Of a stretch of 64,000 nt of DNA, positions 8,384 to 16,632 are shown piece after piece (within the stretch, counting starts at the first letter, position 1; each line of letters begins with the position of its first letter). The notes beneath the pieces were generated by a model. That model did no database searches and was not told the DNA's origin. It saw only the letters and a program-made list of their open reading frames with translations. Source of the stretch: Micromonospora rubida (GTDB lineage Bacteria; Actinomycetota; Actinomycetes; Mycobacteriales; Micromonosporaceae); NCBI RefSeq assembly GCF_009908295.1, contig NZ_JAAALO010000002.1:223490-287489 (forward strand). Direction: 5' to 3'. A program made the translations under genes and the position numbers.

Positions 8384-9739
8384 GTGCAGGACATCCTCGA
8401 AGCGATCATGGCGGTGGAGGGCTCCGACGAATCCGGGCGGCAGCTCGCCGGCCTCGCCGGCCTTCCCGTGCCGAAGAGCTACCGGGGCGTGGTGGTGCGC
8501 GCCGACGAGGCCGGGATGTTCGAGGGGCTGGCCACCCGGGACAAGGACCCGCGCAAGTCCCTGCACGTCCAGGAGGTGCCGACCCCTGAGCTGGCCCCCG
8601 GCGAGGCGCTCGTCGCGGTGATGGCCAGCGCGATCAACTACAACACCGTCTGGACCAGCATCTTCGAGCCGCTGCCCACCTTCAAGTTCCTTCAGCGGTA
8701 CGGCCGGATCTCCGCGCTGACCGCCCGGCACGACCTGCCGTACCACGTGGTGGGGTCGGACGCGGCGGGCGTGGTGCTGCGCACCGGGCCCGGGGTGACG
8801 AAGTGGAAGGCCGGCGACGAGGTCGTGGCGCACTGCCTGTCGGTGGAGCTGGAGGACGCCGCCGGACACGACGACACCATGCTCGACCCGCAGCAGCGGA
8901 TCTGGGGCTTCGAGACCAACTTCGGCGGCCTGGCCGAGCTGGCCGTCGTCAAGGCCAACCAGCTCATGCCCAAGCCCCGCCACCTGACCTGGGAGGAGGC
9001 GGCCAGCCCCGGGCTGGTCAACTCCACCGCGTACCGGCAGCTCGTCTCGCACCACGGGGCGAACATGAAGCAGGGCGACGTGGTGCTGATCTGGGGCGCC
9101 TCCGGCGGCCTCGGCGGGTACGCCACCCAGATGGCGCTCAACGGTGGCGCGATCCCGATCTGCGTGGTGTCCTCCCCGGACAAGGCCGAGCTGTGCCGGC
9201 GGATGGGCGCCGAACTGGTGATCGACCGGGCCGCGGAGGGGTTCCGGTTCTGGTCCGACGAGCACACCCAGGACCCGGACGAGTGGCGACGCCTCGGCGA
9301 ACAGATCCGGGCACTGACCGGCGGCGAGGACCCGGACATCGTCTTCGAGCACCCGGGCCGGGAGACCTTCGGCGCGAGCGTCTACGTCGCCAAGCGCGGC
9401 GGCACCGTCGTCACCTGCGCCTCGACCAGCGGCTACCAGCACCAGTTCGACAACCGCTACCTCTGGATGCACCTGAAGCGGATCGTCGGCAGCCACTTCG
9501 CCAACTACCACGAGGCCTGGCAGGCCAACCGGCTCGTGGCGCTCGGCCAGATCCATCCGACGGTGTCGAGGACGTACCCGCTGGAGCAGACCGGCCGGGC
9601 CGCGTACGAGGTGCACCGCAACCAGCACCAGGGCAAGGTGGGGGTGCGCTGCCTCGCCCCGAGCGACGGCCTCGGCGTACGGGACCCGGAGCTGCGCTCC
9701 CGGCACGAGGACGCGATCAACCGGTTCCGCGGTCGCTGA
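8384..9739 (+). CDS. ccr: Crotonyl-CoA carboxylase/reductase
   Basis: An NADPH-dependent medium-chain dehydrogenase-type enzyme that reductively carboxylates crotonyl-CoA to (2S)-ethylmalonyl-CoA, the entry step of the ethylmalonyl-CoA pathway and a source of polyketide extender units. The chosen GTG gives 451 residues beginning VQDILEAIMA, like family N-termini, with GGGAGGT eight bases upstream. Visible features are the AINYN segment, the GFETNFGG stretch (its Phe-Glu matches the CO2-pocket pair described in characterised Ccr), the nucleotide-binding GASGGLGG (about 238-245) and the C-terminal HFANYHEA histidine. Transcription probably ends at the hairpin 9873-9905. Confidence 0.96.
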   Translation: MQDILEAIMAVEGSDESGRQLAGLAGLPVPKSYRGVVVRADEAGMFEGLATRDKDPRKSLHVQEVPTPELAPGEALVAVMASAINYNTVWTSIFEPLPTFKFLQRYGRISALTARHDLPYHVVGSDAAGVVLRTGPGVTKWKAGDEVVAHCLSVELEDAAGHDDTMLDPQQRIWGFETNFGGLAELAVVKANQLMPKPRHLTWEEAASPGLVNSTAYRQLVSHHGANMKQGDVVLIWGASGGLGGYATQMALNGGAIPICVVSSPDKAELCRRMGAELVIDRAAEGFRFWSDEHTQDPDEWRRLGEQIRALTGGEDPDIVFEHPGRETFGASVYVAKRGGTVVTCASTSGYQHQFDNRYLWMHLKRIVGSHFANYHEAWQANRLVALGQIHPTVSRTYPLEQTGRAAYEVHRNQHQGKVGVRCLAPSDGLGVRDPELRSRHEDAINRFRGR

Positions 9740-9872
9740 GCCGTCCGGGCGCACCAGGCACCACGGCACCCGGGCCGTCCGGGGGATGCCCGGCCGGACA
9801 TTGCGGTGATCGCGCATTGCCTTTCGACAGGGGTCATCGACCCACTATTCGCGTGATAACGCCACGAGTCGA

Positions 9873-9905
9873 CAAAGGGCCGCGGAGCGCTCGCGCGGCC
9901 CTTTG
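9873..9905 (+). terminator. Strong hairpin after ccr
   Basis: CAAAGGGCCGCG (9873-9884) pairs perfectly with 9894-9905 across a nine-base loop; the right arm ends CCCTTTG. It lies 134 bases after the ccr stop codon and before the first coiled-coil gene, and is a plausible intrinsic terminator. Confidence 0.7.
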
Positions 9906-10074
9906 CCCGCCCGGGCGGGCGGCCGGCCGGAGGGCCACCCGACCCGGCCGGGAGCTGCCAAGATCGCCGGTCGGTGCGAGCCGGGTGACGGCGGCCAGTT
10001 GACCATGTAAAGAGGACACGAAAGCCCCGCACCGCTCTTGCGAAACACCCCGGGGCGTCTGCGAGTATGTCCCA

Positions 10075-11334
10075 ATGCCCCAGCAGCAGTCCTCCCCTCT
10101 TGCGTTCTTCGATAACGCGAACTCGCAGCCAGATTTCACCGTTGGCCTGCGCGGATACAACGTTGGGCAGGTCGATGACTTCATCGGTCGACTCACCGCC
10201 GCGCTGACCCAGTCCGAGCAGGCCCGCGCCGAGGCCGAGCAGCGGATGAACGACGCCCAGCGTCGGCTCCGCCAGGCCGAGCAGCGTCAGAGCGCGCTGG
10301 AGCAGAAGCTCGCCGAGACCAACAAGCAGCTCGAGGAGAACAGCCGGCCGACCCTCTCCGGCCTGGGCACCCGCGTCGAGCAGATCCTGCGGCTGGCCGA
10401 GGAGCAGGCCAACGACCACCGCAACGAGGCCAAGCGCGAGTCCGAGGGGATCCTCTCCGCGGCTCGCCTGGAGGCCCGCGAGATCACCGACAAGGCTCGC
10501 GCCGAGGCCGCCGCGATGAAGGCCACCGCCGAGCGCGAGGCCGGCACCGCCCGCACCGCCGCCGAGCGGGAGGCCGCCGAGGTCCGCGTGCAGGCCCGCC
10601 GGGAGGCGGACACCCTGCGCGCCGACGCCGAGCGGGAGACCAAGCAGCTGCGCACCGTCACCGCGCACGAGGTCGCCGAGCTGAAGTCGACCGTCGAGCG
10701 GGAGGTCGCCACCCTGCGCGCCACCGCCGAGCGGGAGATCACCCAGCAGCGGGCGAAGGCGGCGCGGGAGGCCGAGGAGAAGCGCGCCGAGGCCACCAAG
10801 CTGCTCACCGACGCCCGCGACAAGCGCGACAAGGACCTGCAGGCCCTGGAGCTCCAGCTCGCCGAGCGGCGCGAGAAGTCCGAGCGCGAGGAGTCCGAGC
10901 GGCACGCAGCCCAGGTCGCGCAGACCCAGAAGCTGGTCGGCGAGGCCGAGCAGCGGGCCCGGGCCGCCCAGGAGCGGGCCAAGGAGATCGAGCAGCGCGC
11001 CGAGGCCCGTCGGGTCGACTCCGAGCGCACCGCCAACGAGACGGTCGAGAAGGCCAAGTCGCTCTCGGAGAAGACCCTCAACGAGGCCAAGTCCGAGGCG
11101 AAGCGGCTGCTCACCGAGGCCCGCACCGAGGCCGACCTGACCACCCAGGCCGCCCGCCGCGAGGTCGATGACCTCACCCGCCAGAAGGACGCCGTCACCT
11201 CGCAGCTCGGGCAGATGCTCTCCGGCCTCGCCGGCATCGTGCCGGGCATTCCGTCGGCGTCGGCGCAGGCCAAGCCGGAGGCCGCCAAGGCGGACACCAA
11301 GGGCGAGCGGGTGACCGCGGAGCCCGCCGGCTGA
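10075..11334 (+). CDS. DivIVA-domain coiled-coil protein (FilP/Scy-like)
   Basis: A 419-residue protein. A short DivIVA-like N-terminus (LRGYNVGQVDDFIGRL, about residues 25-40) is followed by almost uninterrupted coiled coil to about residue 375, rich in Ala, Glu and Arg. A short Ala/Lys tail closes it. In Streptomyces the adjacent FilP and Scy proteins organise polar growth and lie next to mce; this pair occupies the same neighbourhood, so a cytoskeletal or polarity role is inferred. No transmembrane segment is visible. The ATG has no ribosome site; GAGTAT lies six bases upstream, compatible with a leaderless transcript. Which of the two genes is FilP-like and which Scy-like cannot be decided here. 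Confidence 0.85.
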   Translation: MPQQQSSPLAFFDNANSQPDFTVGLRGYNVGQVDDFIGRLTAALTQSEQARAEAEQRMNDAQRRLRQAEQRQSALEQKLAETNKQLEENSRPTLSGLGTRVEQILRLAEEQANDHRNEAKRESEGILSAARLEAREITDKARAEAAAMKATAEREAGTARTAAEREAAEVRVQARREADTLRADAERETKQLRTVTAHEVAELKSTVEREVATLRATAEREITQQRAKAAREAEEKRAEATKLLTDARDKRDKDLQALELQLAERREKSEREESERHAAQVAQTQKLVGEAEQRARAAQERAKEIEQRAEARRVDSERTANETVEKAKSLSEKTLNEAKSEAKRLLTEARTEADLTTQAARREVDDLTRQKDAVTSQLGQMLSGLAGIVPGIPSASAQAKPEAAKADTKGERVTAEPAG

Positions 11335-11418
11335 CCCACCGTACGGCCGGGGCATGACACGGCGCGGGGTGACACCGGGTGACCGGTTCAACCCCGCGCC
11401 GTATGCGTTTCCCAACCC

Positions 11419-11446
11419 TTGACACCGCTGTCGGTAGCGTTAGTGA
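11419..11446 (+). promoter_or_regulatory. Putative promoter of the second coiled-coil gene
   Basis: A perfect -35 hexamer TTGACA (11419-11424) is followed after 16 bases by TAGTGA (11441-11446). It lies in the 176-base gap before the 11511 start. The -10 is imperfect. Confidence 0.45.
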
Positions 11447-11510
11447 AGTACCTCCCATCCGGGCCGCCCGTATCGCCCCAGCCGAGCCTGATGCGTGTGA
11501 GGATGGGGGC

Positions 11511-13625
11511 ATGTCGCACGGCGAGGAACTGTTTGCTCTCGGCGGGGATGTGACTACGGAGCCCAGCTTCGAGTCCGCCCTGCGGGGGTACGAAAAACGA
11601 CAGGTGGACCGGTACGTCGCTCGTGCGGAGCACGAGATCGCGACCCTGGCGGCCGAGCGGGAACAGGCGTACACACAGATCCACAAGCTGGCCGGGCAGG
11701 TCGAGGTGCTGCAACGCGACCTCGCCCAGGTGCGCAAGCAGGTCGGGGTGGTTGACCGGGCCTCGTTCCGGCACCTCGGCCCCCGGGTCGAGCAGATCCT
11801 CGGCCTCGCCGAGGAACAGGCCGACGACATCCTGGCCGCCGCGAACGAGGAAATCGAGGCCCGGCGGGCCGCCGCCGAGCACATCGTCTCCGAGGCCAAG
11901 GAGCAGGCCGCCCAGGCGCTCAAGGACTTCGAGATCGCCCTCGCCGCCCGGCGGGCCGAGGAGGAGCGGCACAGCGCCGGCCGCCGCGCCGAGGCGGACG
12001 CCACGCTCCGGGCCGCCAGGGAGGAGTCCACCCGGCTCGGCAGGGCCGCCCAGGAGGCCCTCGCGAAGGCCCAGCAGGAGGCCACCCAGCTCCGGGACGC
12101 CGCCAAGGAGATCCACACCCGGGCCCAGCAGGAGGCGACCAAGCTCCGCGAGGCTGCCAAGGAGGCCCTGGCCAAGGCCCAGCAGGAGGCCACCCAGCTC
12201 CGCGAGGCGGCCAAGGAGGTGCACGCCAAGGCCCAGCAGGAGGCCAAGCGGCTCACCGATTCCGCCACCGAGGCCGGTCGGGCCACCCACGCGAAGGCGA
12301 TGCAGGAGGCCAAGCGGATCACCGACGACGCCGAAGCGGCGGCGAAGGGCAACCGCGACCGGGCCCGGCAGGAGGCCGAGCGGCTCACCGCCCAGGCCGC
12401 CGAGGCCACCCGGCACCAGCGCGCGGAGACCGAGGCGTACGTGCAGCGGATGCGCACGGAGACCGAGGCGTACGTGCAGCAGTCGCGCGCCCAGACCCAG
12501 CAGGAGCTGGGCGCCTGGCGGGCCGGGGTGGAGAAGGAGGTCAACGACCGGCGGGAGGTCGCCGACCGCGAGTTGGCCGGGCGCAAGGCGAGCGCCGAAC
12601 AGGAGTACGCCAAGCGCCGTGACGAGCTCGACAAGCAGCACGCCACCCGGCATGGCGCACTGGACGAGCAGCACGCCACCCGGCAGACCGAGCTGGAGCA
12701 GCAGTACTCCGCCCGGCGCGCGGAGATCGAGGGCGGCGCCGCCGAGATCCGGCGTGCCGCCGAGCAGGACGCCCTGACGATGCGCCGGCAGGCCGAGGAG
12801 GAGGCCGCCACCCTGCTGGGCCGGGCCGAGGCCGACTCGACCGACAAGCGCCGCAAGGCCGACGAGCACGTGGCCGCCTCCCGTCGTCAGTTCGAGGAGT
12901 ACGCGGCCACCACCCAGCAGCACCTGGCCACCACCCAGCAGCACCTCGCGGCCACCCAGCAGGAGGTGGCCTCGGGCCGCCAGCAGCTGGCCCAGGTGAT
13001 GCTGGAGATCGCCCAGGCCCAGCAGCAGCTCGCCGACCTGCGGCAGGAGACCTGGCAGTCCCGGCAGGAGTCCGACGAGCTCCAGCGGCAGATGCTCGAC
13101 CTGCGCCACCAGTTGGCCGACCCGCGGCTGTCCGGCGACGGCACCGGCCCGGCCCTGGTCACGCCGCGCCTGGACGGCGCGGGACCGGCCAGGACCGACG
13201 ATGGCGCGGGACCGGTCAGGACCGACGACGGCAAGGTTCCGGCGGTGGCCCACAACGGCACCGCCCCGGCGATGGCTGCCGACGGCCCAGCTCCGGCCGC
13301 CCAGGTCGCGCCCGGCCCCGTCCCCGCCGACGGTGGGGCCGTCAAGGTGACCGCCGACACGGGGGCCGCGAAGGCCGCACCGGCCGGCGGCGCCGGGCCG
13401 ACCAAGGCTCGGCCGGTGGCTGAGCCGGTCACCACCGTGGACGGCGGGGCGGCCAGCGCGGGGGTCGACGGCGAGCCGACGGTGGCCGCGGTACCCGGCG
13501 AGGGCGGCCGGAAGCCCACCCCCACGAAGATCACCAGCACCGGCGAGAACGGCAAGCGGCCGACCAAGCCGACCACCGACGAACGCAGCGCCAAGCCGAG
13601 CAAGGTGACCGTCGAGGCCGAGTGA
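11511..13625 (+). CDS. Long coiled-coil protein with DivIVA-like N-terminus (FilP/Scy-like)
   Basis: A 704-residue protein, paralogous in design to the preceding gene. LRGYEKRQVDRYVARAEHEI (about 23-42) is the DivIVA-type head. A very long coiled coil follows (about 45-545), including near-repeats of AKAQQEATQLREAAKE and a TTQQHLA repeat. The rest is a disordered Ala/Pro/Gly/Asp tail of about 150 residues with basic segments (KPTPTKITSTGENGKRPTKP). The shared stretch LGPRVEQILGLAEEQADDI closely matches LGTRVEQILRLAEEQANDH in the neighbour. The ATG at 11511 follows a G-rich ribosome site. A scaffold role at growing cell poles is inferred from family and position. The last eight codons are tandemly duplicated beyond the stop. 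Confidence 0.85.
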   Translation: MSHGEELFALGGDVTTEPSFESALRGYEKRQVDRYVARAEHEIATLAAEREQAYTQIHKLAGQVEVLQRDLAQVRKQVGVVDRASFRHLGPRVEQILGLAEEQADDILAAANEEIEARRAAAEHIVSEAKEQAAQALKDFEIALAARRAEEERHSAGRRAEADATLRAAREESTRLGRAAQEALAKAQQEATQLRDAAKEIHTRAQQEATKLREAAKEALAKAQQEATQLREAAKEVHAKAQQEAKRLTDSATEAGRATHAKAMQEAKRITDDAEAAAKGNRDRARQEAERLTAQAAEATRHQRAETEAYVQRMRTETEAYVQQSRAQTQQELGAWRAGVEKEVNDRREVADRELAGRKASAEQEYAKRRDELDKQHATRHGALDEQHATRQTELEQQYSARRAEIEGGAAEIRRAAEQDALTMRRQAEEEAATLLGRAEADSTDKRRKADEHVAASRRQFEEYAATTQQHLATTQQHLAATQQEVASGRQQLAQVMLEIAQAQQQLADLRQETWQSRQESDELQRQMLDLRHQLADPRLSGDGTGPALVTPRLDGAGPARTDDGAGPVRTDDGKVPAVAHNGTAPAMAADGPAPAAQVAPGPVPADGGAVKVTADTGAAKAAPAGGAGPTKARPVAEPVTTVDGGAASAGVDGEPTVAAVPGEGGRKPTPTKITSTGENGKRPTKPTTDERSAKPSKVTVEAE

Positions 13626-13649
13626 AAGGTGACCGTCGAGGCCGAGTGA
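13602..13649 (+). repeat. Perfect 24-bp tandem duplication spanning a stop codon
   Basis: 13602-13625 and 13626-13649 are identical. The unit encodes KVTVEAE plus the TGA stop of the coiled-coil gene. The second copy therefore lies just after the first stop, in frame, and ends with the same stop. Confidence 0.95.
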
Positions 13650-13689
13650 GTCGCCGGCGGGGCCGGTCGCCCGGGCCCACCGGCTGGCC

Positions 13690-13822
13690 ACGGGTGACCG
13701 GGCCGACAGCACCGAGGTCGCGAGGCCGGGTGACCGGGGTCGCGAGGCCGGGTGACCTGGCCGGGTGACCGGGGCCGCAGGGCCGGGTGACGGGGGCCGC
13801 AGGGCCGGGTGACCGGGGTGGC
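13690..13822 (+). repeat. Degenerate GC-rich tandem repeats before the permease gene
   Basis: Units of the form GGCCGGGTGACCGGGG with CGCAG or CGCGA spacers recur about six times. They fill much of the 310-base gap between the coiled-coil and permease genes. No gene is seen here. Confidence 0.7.
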
Positions 13823-13935
13823 CTCGGGGATCGTCGGGCACTACCCTCCCGGGCAGGAGCCCGCGCGCCCGGCGACGCCCGCGGGCCCGGGAGAGGGTCT
13901 CCGGTCGGGGCACCGGAGCGCGCGGAGGAGGCCCG

Positions 13936-15258
13936 GTGACGCAGGACGCGCCGGTAGGCGGTAACCCACCGGACGACGAGACGACCGCAGCGGCCCCGGC
14001 CGACGGCGGCCCACCACGCACCCCTCCGGCCGACGGGCGGGGCAGCCGGGAGCCGGCGGGCGACGCCCCCACCACCGGAGGACCCGGCTGGGAGACGGCG
14101 GGCGACGCCCCGACCCCCGGAGGACCCGGGCGAGAGCCGGCGGGTGACGTCCCGACCGATGGCGTCGACGCGAGCGACTTCGAGGCGCCCGGCGAGGTCG
14201 CCACCGGCTCCGGCCGGTTCGGGGCGCCGGGGCGGCCGTTGCGCCGCAACAGCTTCCTGGTCGGCTTCACCGGTGCGCTCGGCGTGCTGCTGGCGTACGC
14301 CGTCTTCCTCGGCGTGCGCAACGCGGCCGGCATCCTCGTGCTGGTGGTCATCGCGCTGTTCCTGGCCGTGGGGCTCAACCCGGCGGTGGTCCGGCTGCGC
14401 TCGTGGGGCCTGCCGAACGGCCTGGCGGTGGCGACGGTGGCGCTGACCGTGCTGCTGCTGATCGTCGGCGGCCTGGTGGCGCTGGTGCCGCCGGTGGTCA
14501 CCCAGTCCGGTCAGTTCGTCGAGCAGCTCCCCAGCTACGTGGAGGAGTTGCGCCGCAACGAGGCCGTGAACGACTTCGTCGTGCGGTTCGACGTGATGGA
14601 GAAGGTCCAGGCGGCGGCGAACGCCAACACCATCGGCCGGGCGCTGGGCGGGGTGCTCGGCGGCGCGCAGCTGATCTTCGGCACCATCTTCCGGGCGCTC
14701 ACCGTGCTGGTGCTGACGATCTACTTCCTCGCCTGGTTCGACCGGCTGCGCCACCTCGGGTACTCGCTGGTGCCCCGCTCGCGTCGCCGTCGGGTGCAGC
14801 TGATCGGCGACGAGATCCTCGCCAAGGTGGGCGCGTACATGGTCGGCGCGCTGAGCATCGCCGTGCTGGCCGGCGTGACCACCTTCGTGTTCGCGCTGAT
14901 CGTCGGGCTGTCGTACCCGTTCGCGCTGGCGGTGGTGATCGCGGTGACCGACCTGATCCCGCAGATCGGCGCGACGCTGGGTGCGGTGGCGGTGAGCCTG
15001 GTCGGCTTCGCCACCAGCCTGCCGGTCGGGATCGCCTGCGTCGTGTTCTTCGTGCTGTACCAGCAGGTGGAGAACTACCTGATCTACCCGAAGATCATGC
15101 GCCGATCGGTGGAGGTCAACGAGGTCGGCGCCCTGCTCGGTGCGCTGCTCGGGGTGTCCCTGCTGGGCGTGGTCGGCGCGCTGGTCGCGATCCCGGTGGT
15201 GGCCGCCCTCCAGTTGATCCTGCGCGAGGTGGTCCTCCCCCGCCAGGACGCCCGCTGA
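13936..15258 (+). CDS. AI-2E family (PerM/YhhT-like) membrane transporter
   Basis: A 440-residue integral membrane protein. The first ~95 residues are disordered and contain three copies of a GDAPT..GGPG.E.AG repeat. About eight hydrophobic segments follow from residue ~108. The AI-2E family signature is seen in the C-terminal half (YFLAWFDRLR, AVTDLIPQIGATLGAV, QQVENYLIYPKIM). Members export autoinducer-2 or small solutes; the substrate here is unknown. The GTG start has a GGAGGAGG ribosome site. It is convergent with the following hydrolase gene. Confidence 0.88.
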   Translation: MTQDAPVGGNPPDDETTAAAPADGGPPRTPPADGRGSREPAGDAPTTGGPGWETAGDAPTPGGPGREPAGDVPTDGVDASDFEAPGEVATGSGRFGAPGRPLRRNSFLVGFTGALGVLLAYAVFLGVRNAAGILVLVVIALFLAVGLNPAVVRLRSWGLPNGLAVATVALTVLLLIVGGLVALVPPVVTQSGQFVEQLPSYVEELRRNEAVNDFVVRFDVMEKVQAAANANTIGRALGGVLGGAQLIFGTIFRALTVLVLTIYFLAWFDRLRHLGYSLVPRSRRRRVQLIGDEILAKVGAYMVGALSIAVLAGVTTFVFALIVGLSYPFALAVVIAVTDLIPQIGATLGAVAVSLVGFATSLPVGIACVVFFVLYQQVENYLIYPKIMRRSVEVNEVGALLGALLGVSLLGVVGALVAIPVVAALQLILREVVLPRQDAR

Positions 15259-15321
15259 CGGACGCCCCGAACACCGGACGCCCCGGGCGCCGACGGGCCG
15301 CCCGGCTCCGGCGCGGCGAGG

Positions 15322-16122
15322 TCAGTCCGCGCGCGGGCCGGGGACCGGGGTGTCGGCGAAGGACGCGACCGTCCGGTCGGCGTACGCGCTGACGTCGCCG
15401 GTCTGCATCGGGCCGTCCCAGGTGCGCGGCAGGGGCAGCGGGGCGGCCGGGTTGACCCGGCGGACGATCTCGTCGAGCACGGTCTCGGCGTCGCCGACCC
15501 ACAGGTGCTTCGCGCCGGGCACCCCGACCAGCTCGGCCTGCGGCACCGCCGCGAAGCGCTCGCGGGCCTCGTCGGGGCGCAGGTAGTCGTCGAACTCGGG
15601 CACCAGGGCGGTCAGCGGCTTGCCGCTCTCGGCCCAGTGGGTGAGGTCGCCGGGGGCGGAGAAGCGCAGCGGCGGGGAGAGCAGGATCGCCCCGGCCACC
15701 GCCGGGTCGCAGCCGTACTTCAGCGCCAGGTCGGTGCCGAAGGACCAGCCGACCAGCCAGATGTTCGGCAGCTCGGCGAACTCGGCGTACTCGATGGCGG
15801 CGGCCACGTCGAAGCGCTCGCCGGCCGCGTTGTCGAACGCGCCCTCGCTGGTGCCGCGCAGGCTGCTGGTCCCCCGGGTGTTGAACCGGAGCACGGCCAG
15901 GTCGGCCAGCGCCGGCAGCCGCCAGGCCGCCTTGCGGAACACGTGGCTGTCCATCATCCCGCCGTGGGTGGGCAGCGGGTGCAGGCAGACCAGCGTGCCG
16001 ACCGGCTCGCGGTCCACCGGCCGGGCCAACTCGCCGACGAGCCGCAGACCGTCCGCGGTGTGCAGCTCGATGTCCTCGCGGTGCCCGGGCAGGATCGACG
16101 ACGCGCGGATCGGTGTGCTCAC
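15322..16122 (-). CDS. Alpha/beta hydrolase
   Basis: A 266-residue alpha/beta hydrolase. CLHPLPTHGG carries the oxyanion-hole region, GWSFG (about residue 125) the nucleophile elbow serine, and LVGVPGAKHLWVG the catalytic histidine. The LRFNTRGTSSLRG segment is typical of the dienelactone hydrolase-like/YfhR-type subfamily. The substrate is unknown. The start is GTG at 16122, with GAGACT six bases upstream and no clear ribosome site, so leaderless translation is likely. Confidence 0.85.
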   Translation of the reverse strand: MSTPIRASSILPGHREDIELHTADGLRLVGELARPVDREPVGTLVCLHPLPTHGGMMDSHVFRKAAWRLPALADLAVLRFNTRGTSSLRGTSEGAFDNAAGERFDVAAAIEYAEFAELPNIWLVGWSFGTDLALKYGCDPAVAGAILLSPPLRFSAPGDLTHWAESGKPLTALVPEFDDYLRPDEARERFAAVPQAELVGVPGAKHLWVGDAETVLDEIVRRVNPAAPLPLPRTWDGPMQTGDVSAYADRTVASFADTPVPGPRAD

Positions 16123-16188
16123 CGTCCCAGTCTCCCGCGCCGCCGCCGTCGGCGCCCGGCGGGGCGGAAACGGGGTGATCCAGATCGC

Positions 16189-16515
16189 TCAGCCGTACCG
16201 GGGGGCGCCCCGGCCGCGCTGGACCCCCGGGCCGCGCCGGTCCCGCGCCCGCCAGCAGCCGCTGTGCCAGTGCCGGCGGTCGGTCAGGTCGCCCCGGTCG
16301 TCCGCCGGCCAGGCCACCAGGTGCGCCACCCCCGGGCGGATCTCCTGGTCACAACCCGGGCAGCGGTACGTCTTGGCCGACGCCCCGCCGCTGATTCCGC
16401 GCACCTGCCAGTCGCCGTCGCGCCACTGCTGCACCGTGGGCACGCCGTGTCGGGCCTGGTCGGCGTTCAGTTGGACGTGCTCGTCCCGGCGGGGGCGGTT
16501 GCGACGAGGGCTCAC
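16189..16515 (-). CDS. Conserved actinobacterial hypothetical protein with CxxC zinc-like site
   Basis: A basic 108-residue protein starting VSPRRNRPRRDE, like homologues I recall from Streptomyces. GTG or TTG codons at 16521 and 16524 are alternative starts. The middle contains YRCPGCDQEI followed by HLVAWP and a later HWHSGCW. This CxxC...H..HxxxC layout suggests a small metal-binding or HNH-like fold. The nuclease residues cannot be confirmed. The function is unknown. It lies between the hydrolase and the tandem dehydrogenase, same strand. Confidence 0.75.
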   Translation of the reverse strand: MSPRRNRPRRDEHVQLNADQARHGVPTVQQWRDGDWQVRGISGGASAKTYRCPGCDQEIRPGVAHLVAWPADDRGDLTDRRHWHSGCWRARDRRGPGVQRGRGAPRYG

Positions 16516-16632
16516 AGTCACCAAGCGTACGGTCAGTTCCAGGCCTCGGGCCGGGTGAGGTCGTCGGCGAGCCGGGCCCCGGCGAGGCCCCTCGGCGTAC
16601 GCCGGGGTGACGCCCGCCGGGCGTCACCCCGC

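Noticed and set aside
11511..13625. Surface or adhesin protein suggested by long repeats
   Set aside because: There is no signal peptide or membrane segment; the DivIVA-type head and heptad pattern fit a cytoplasmic scaffold.
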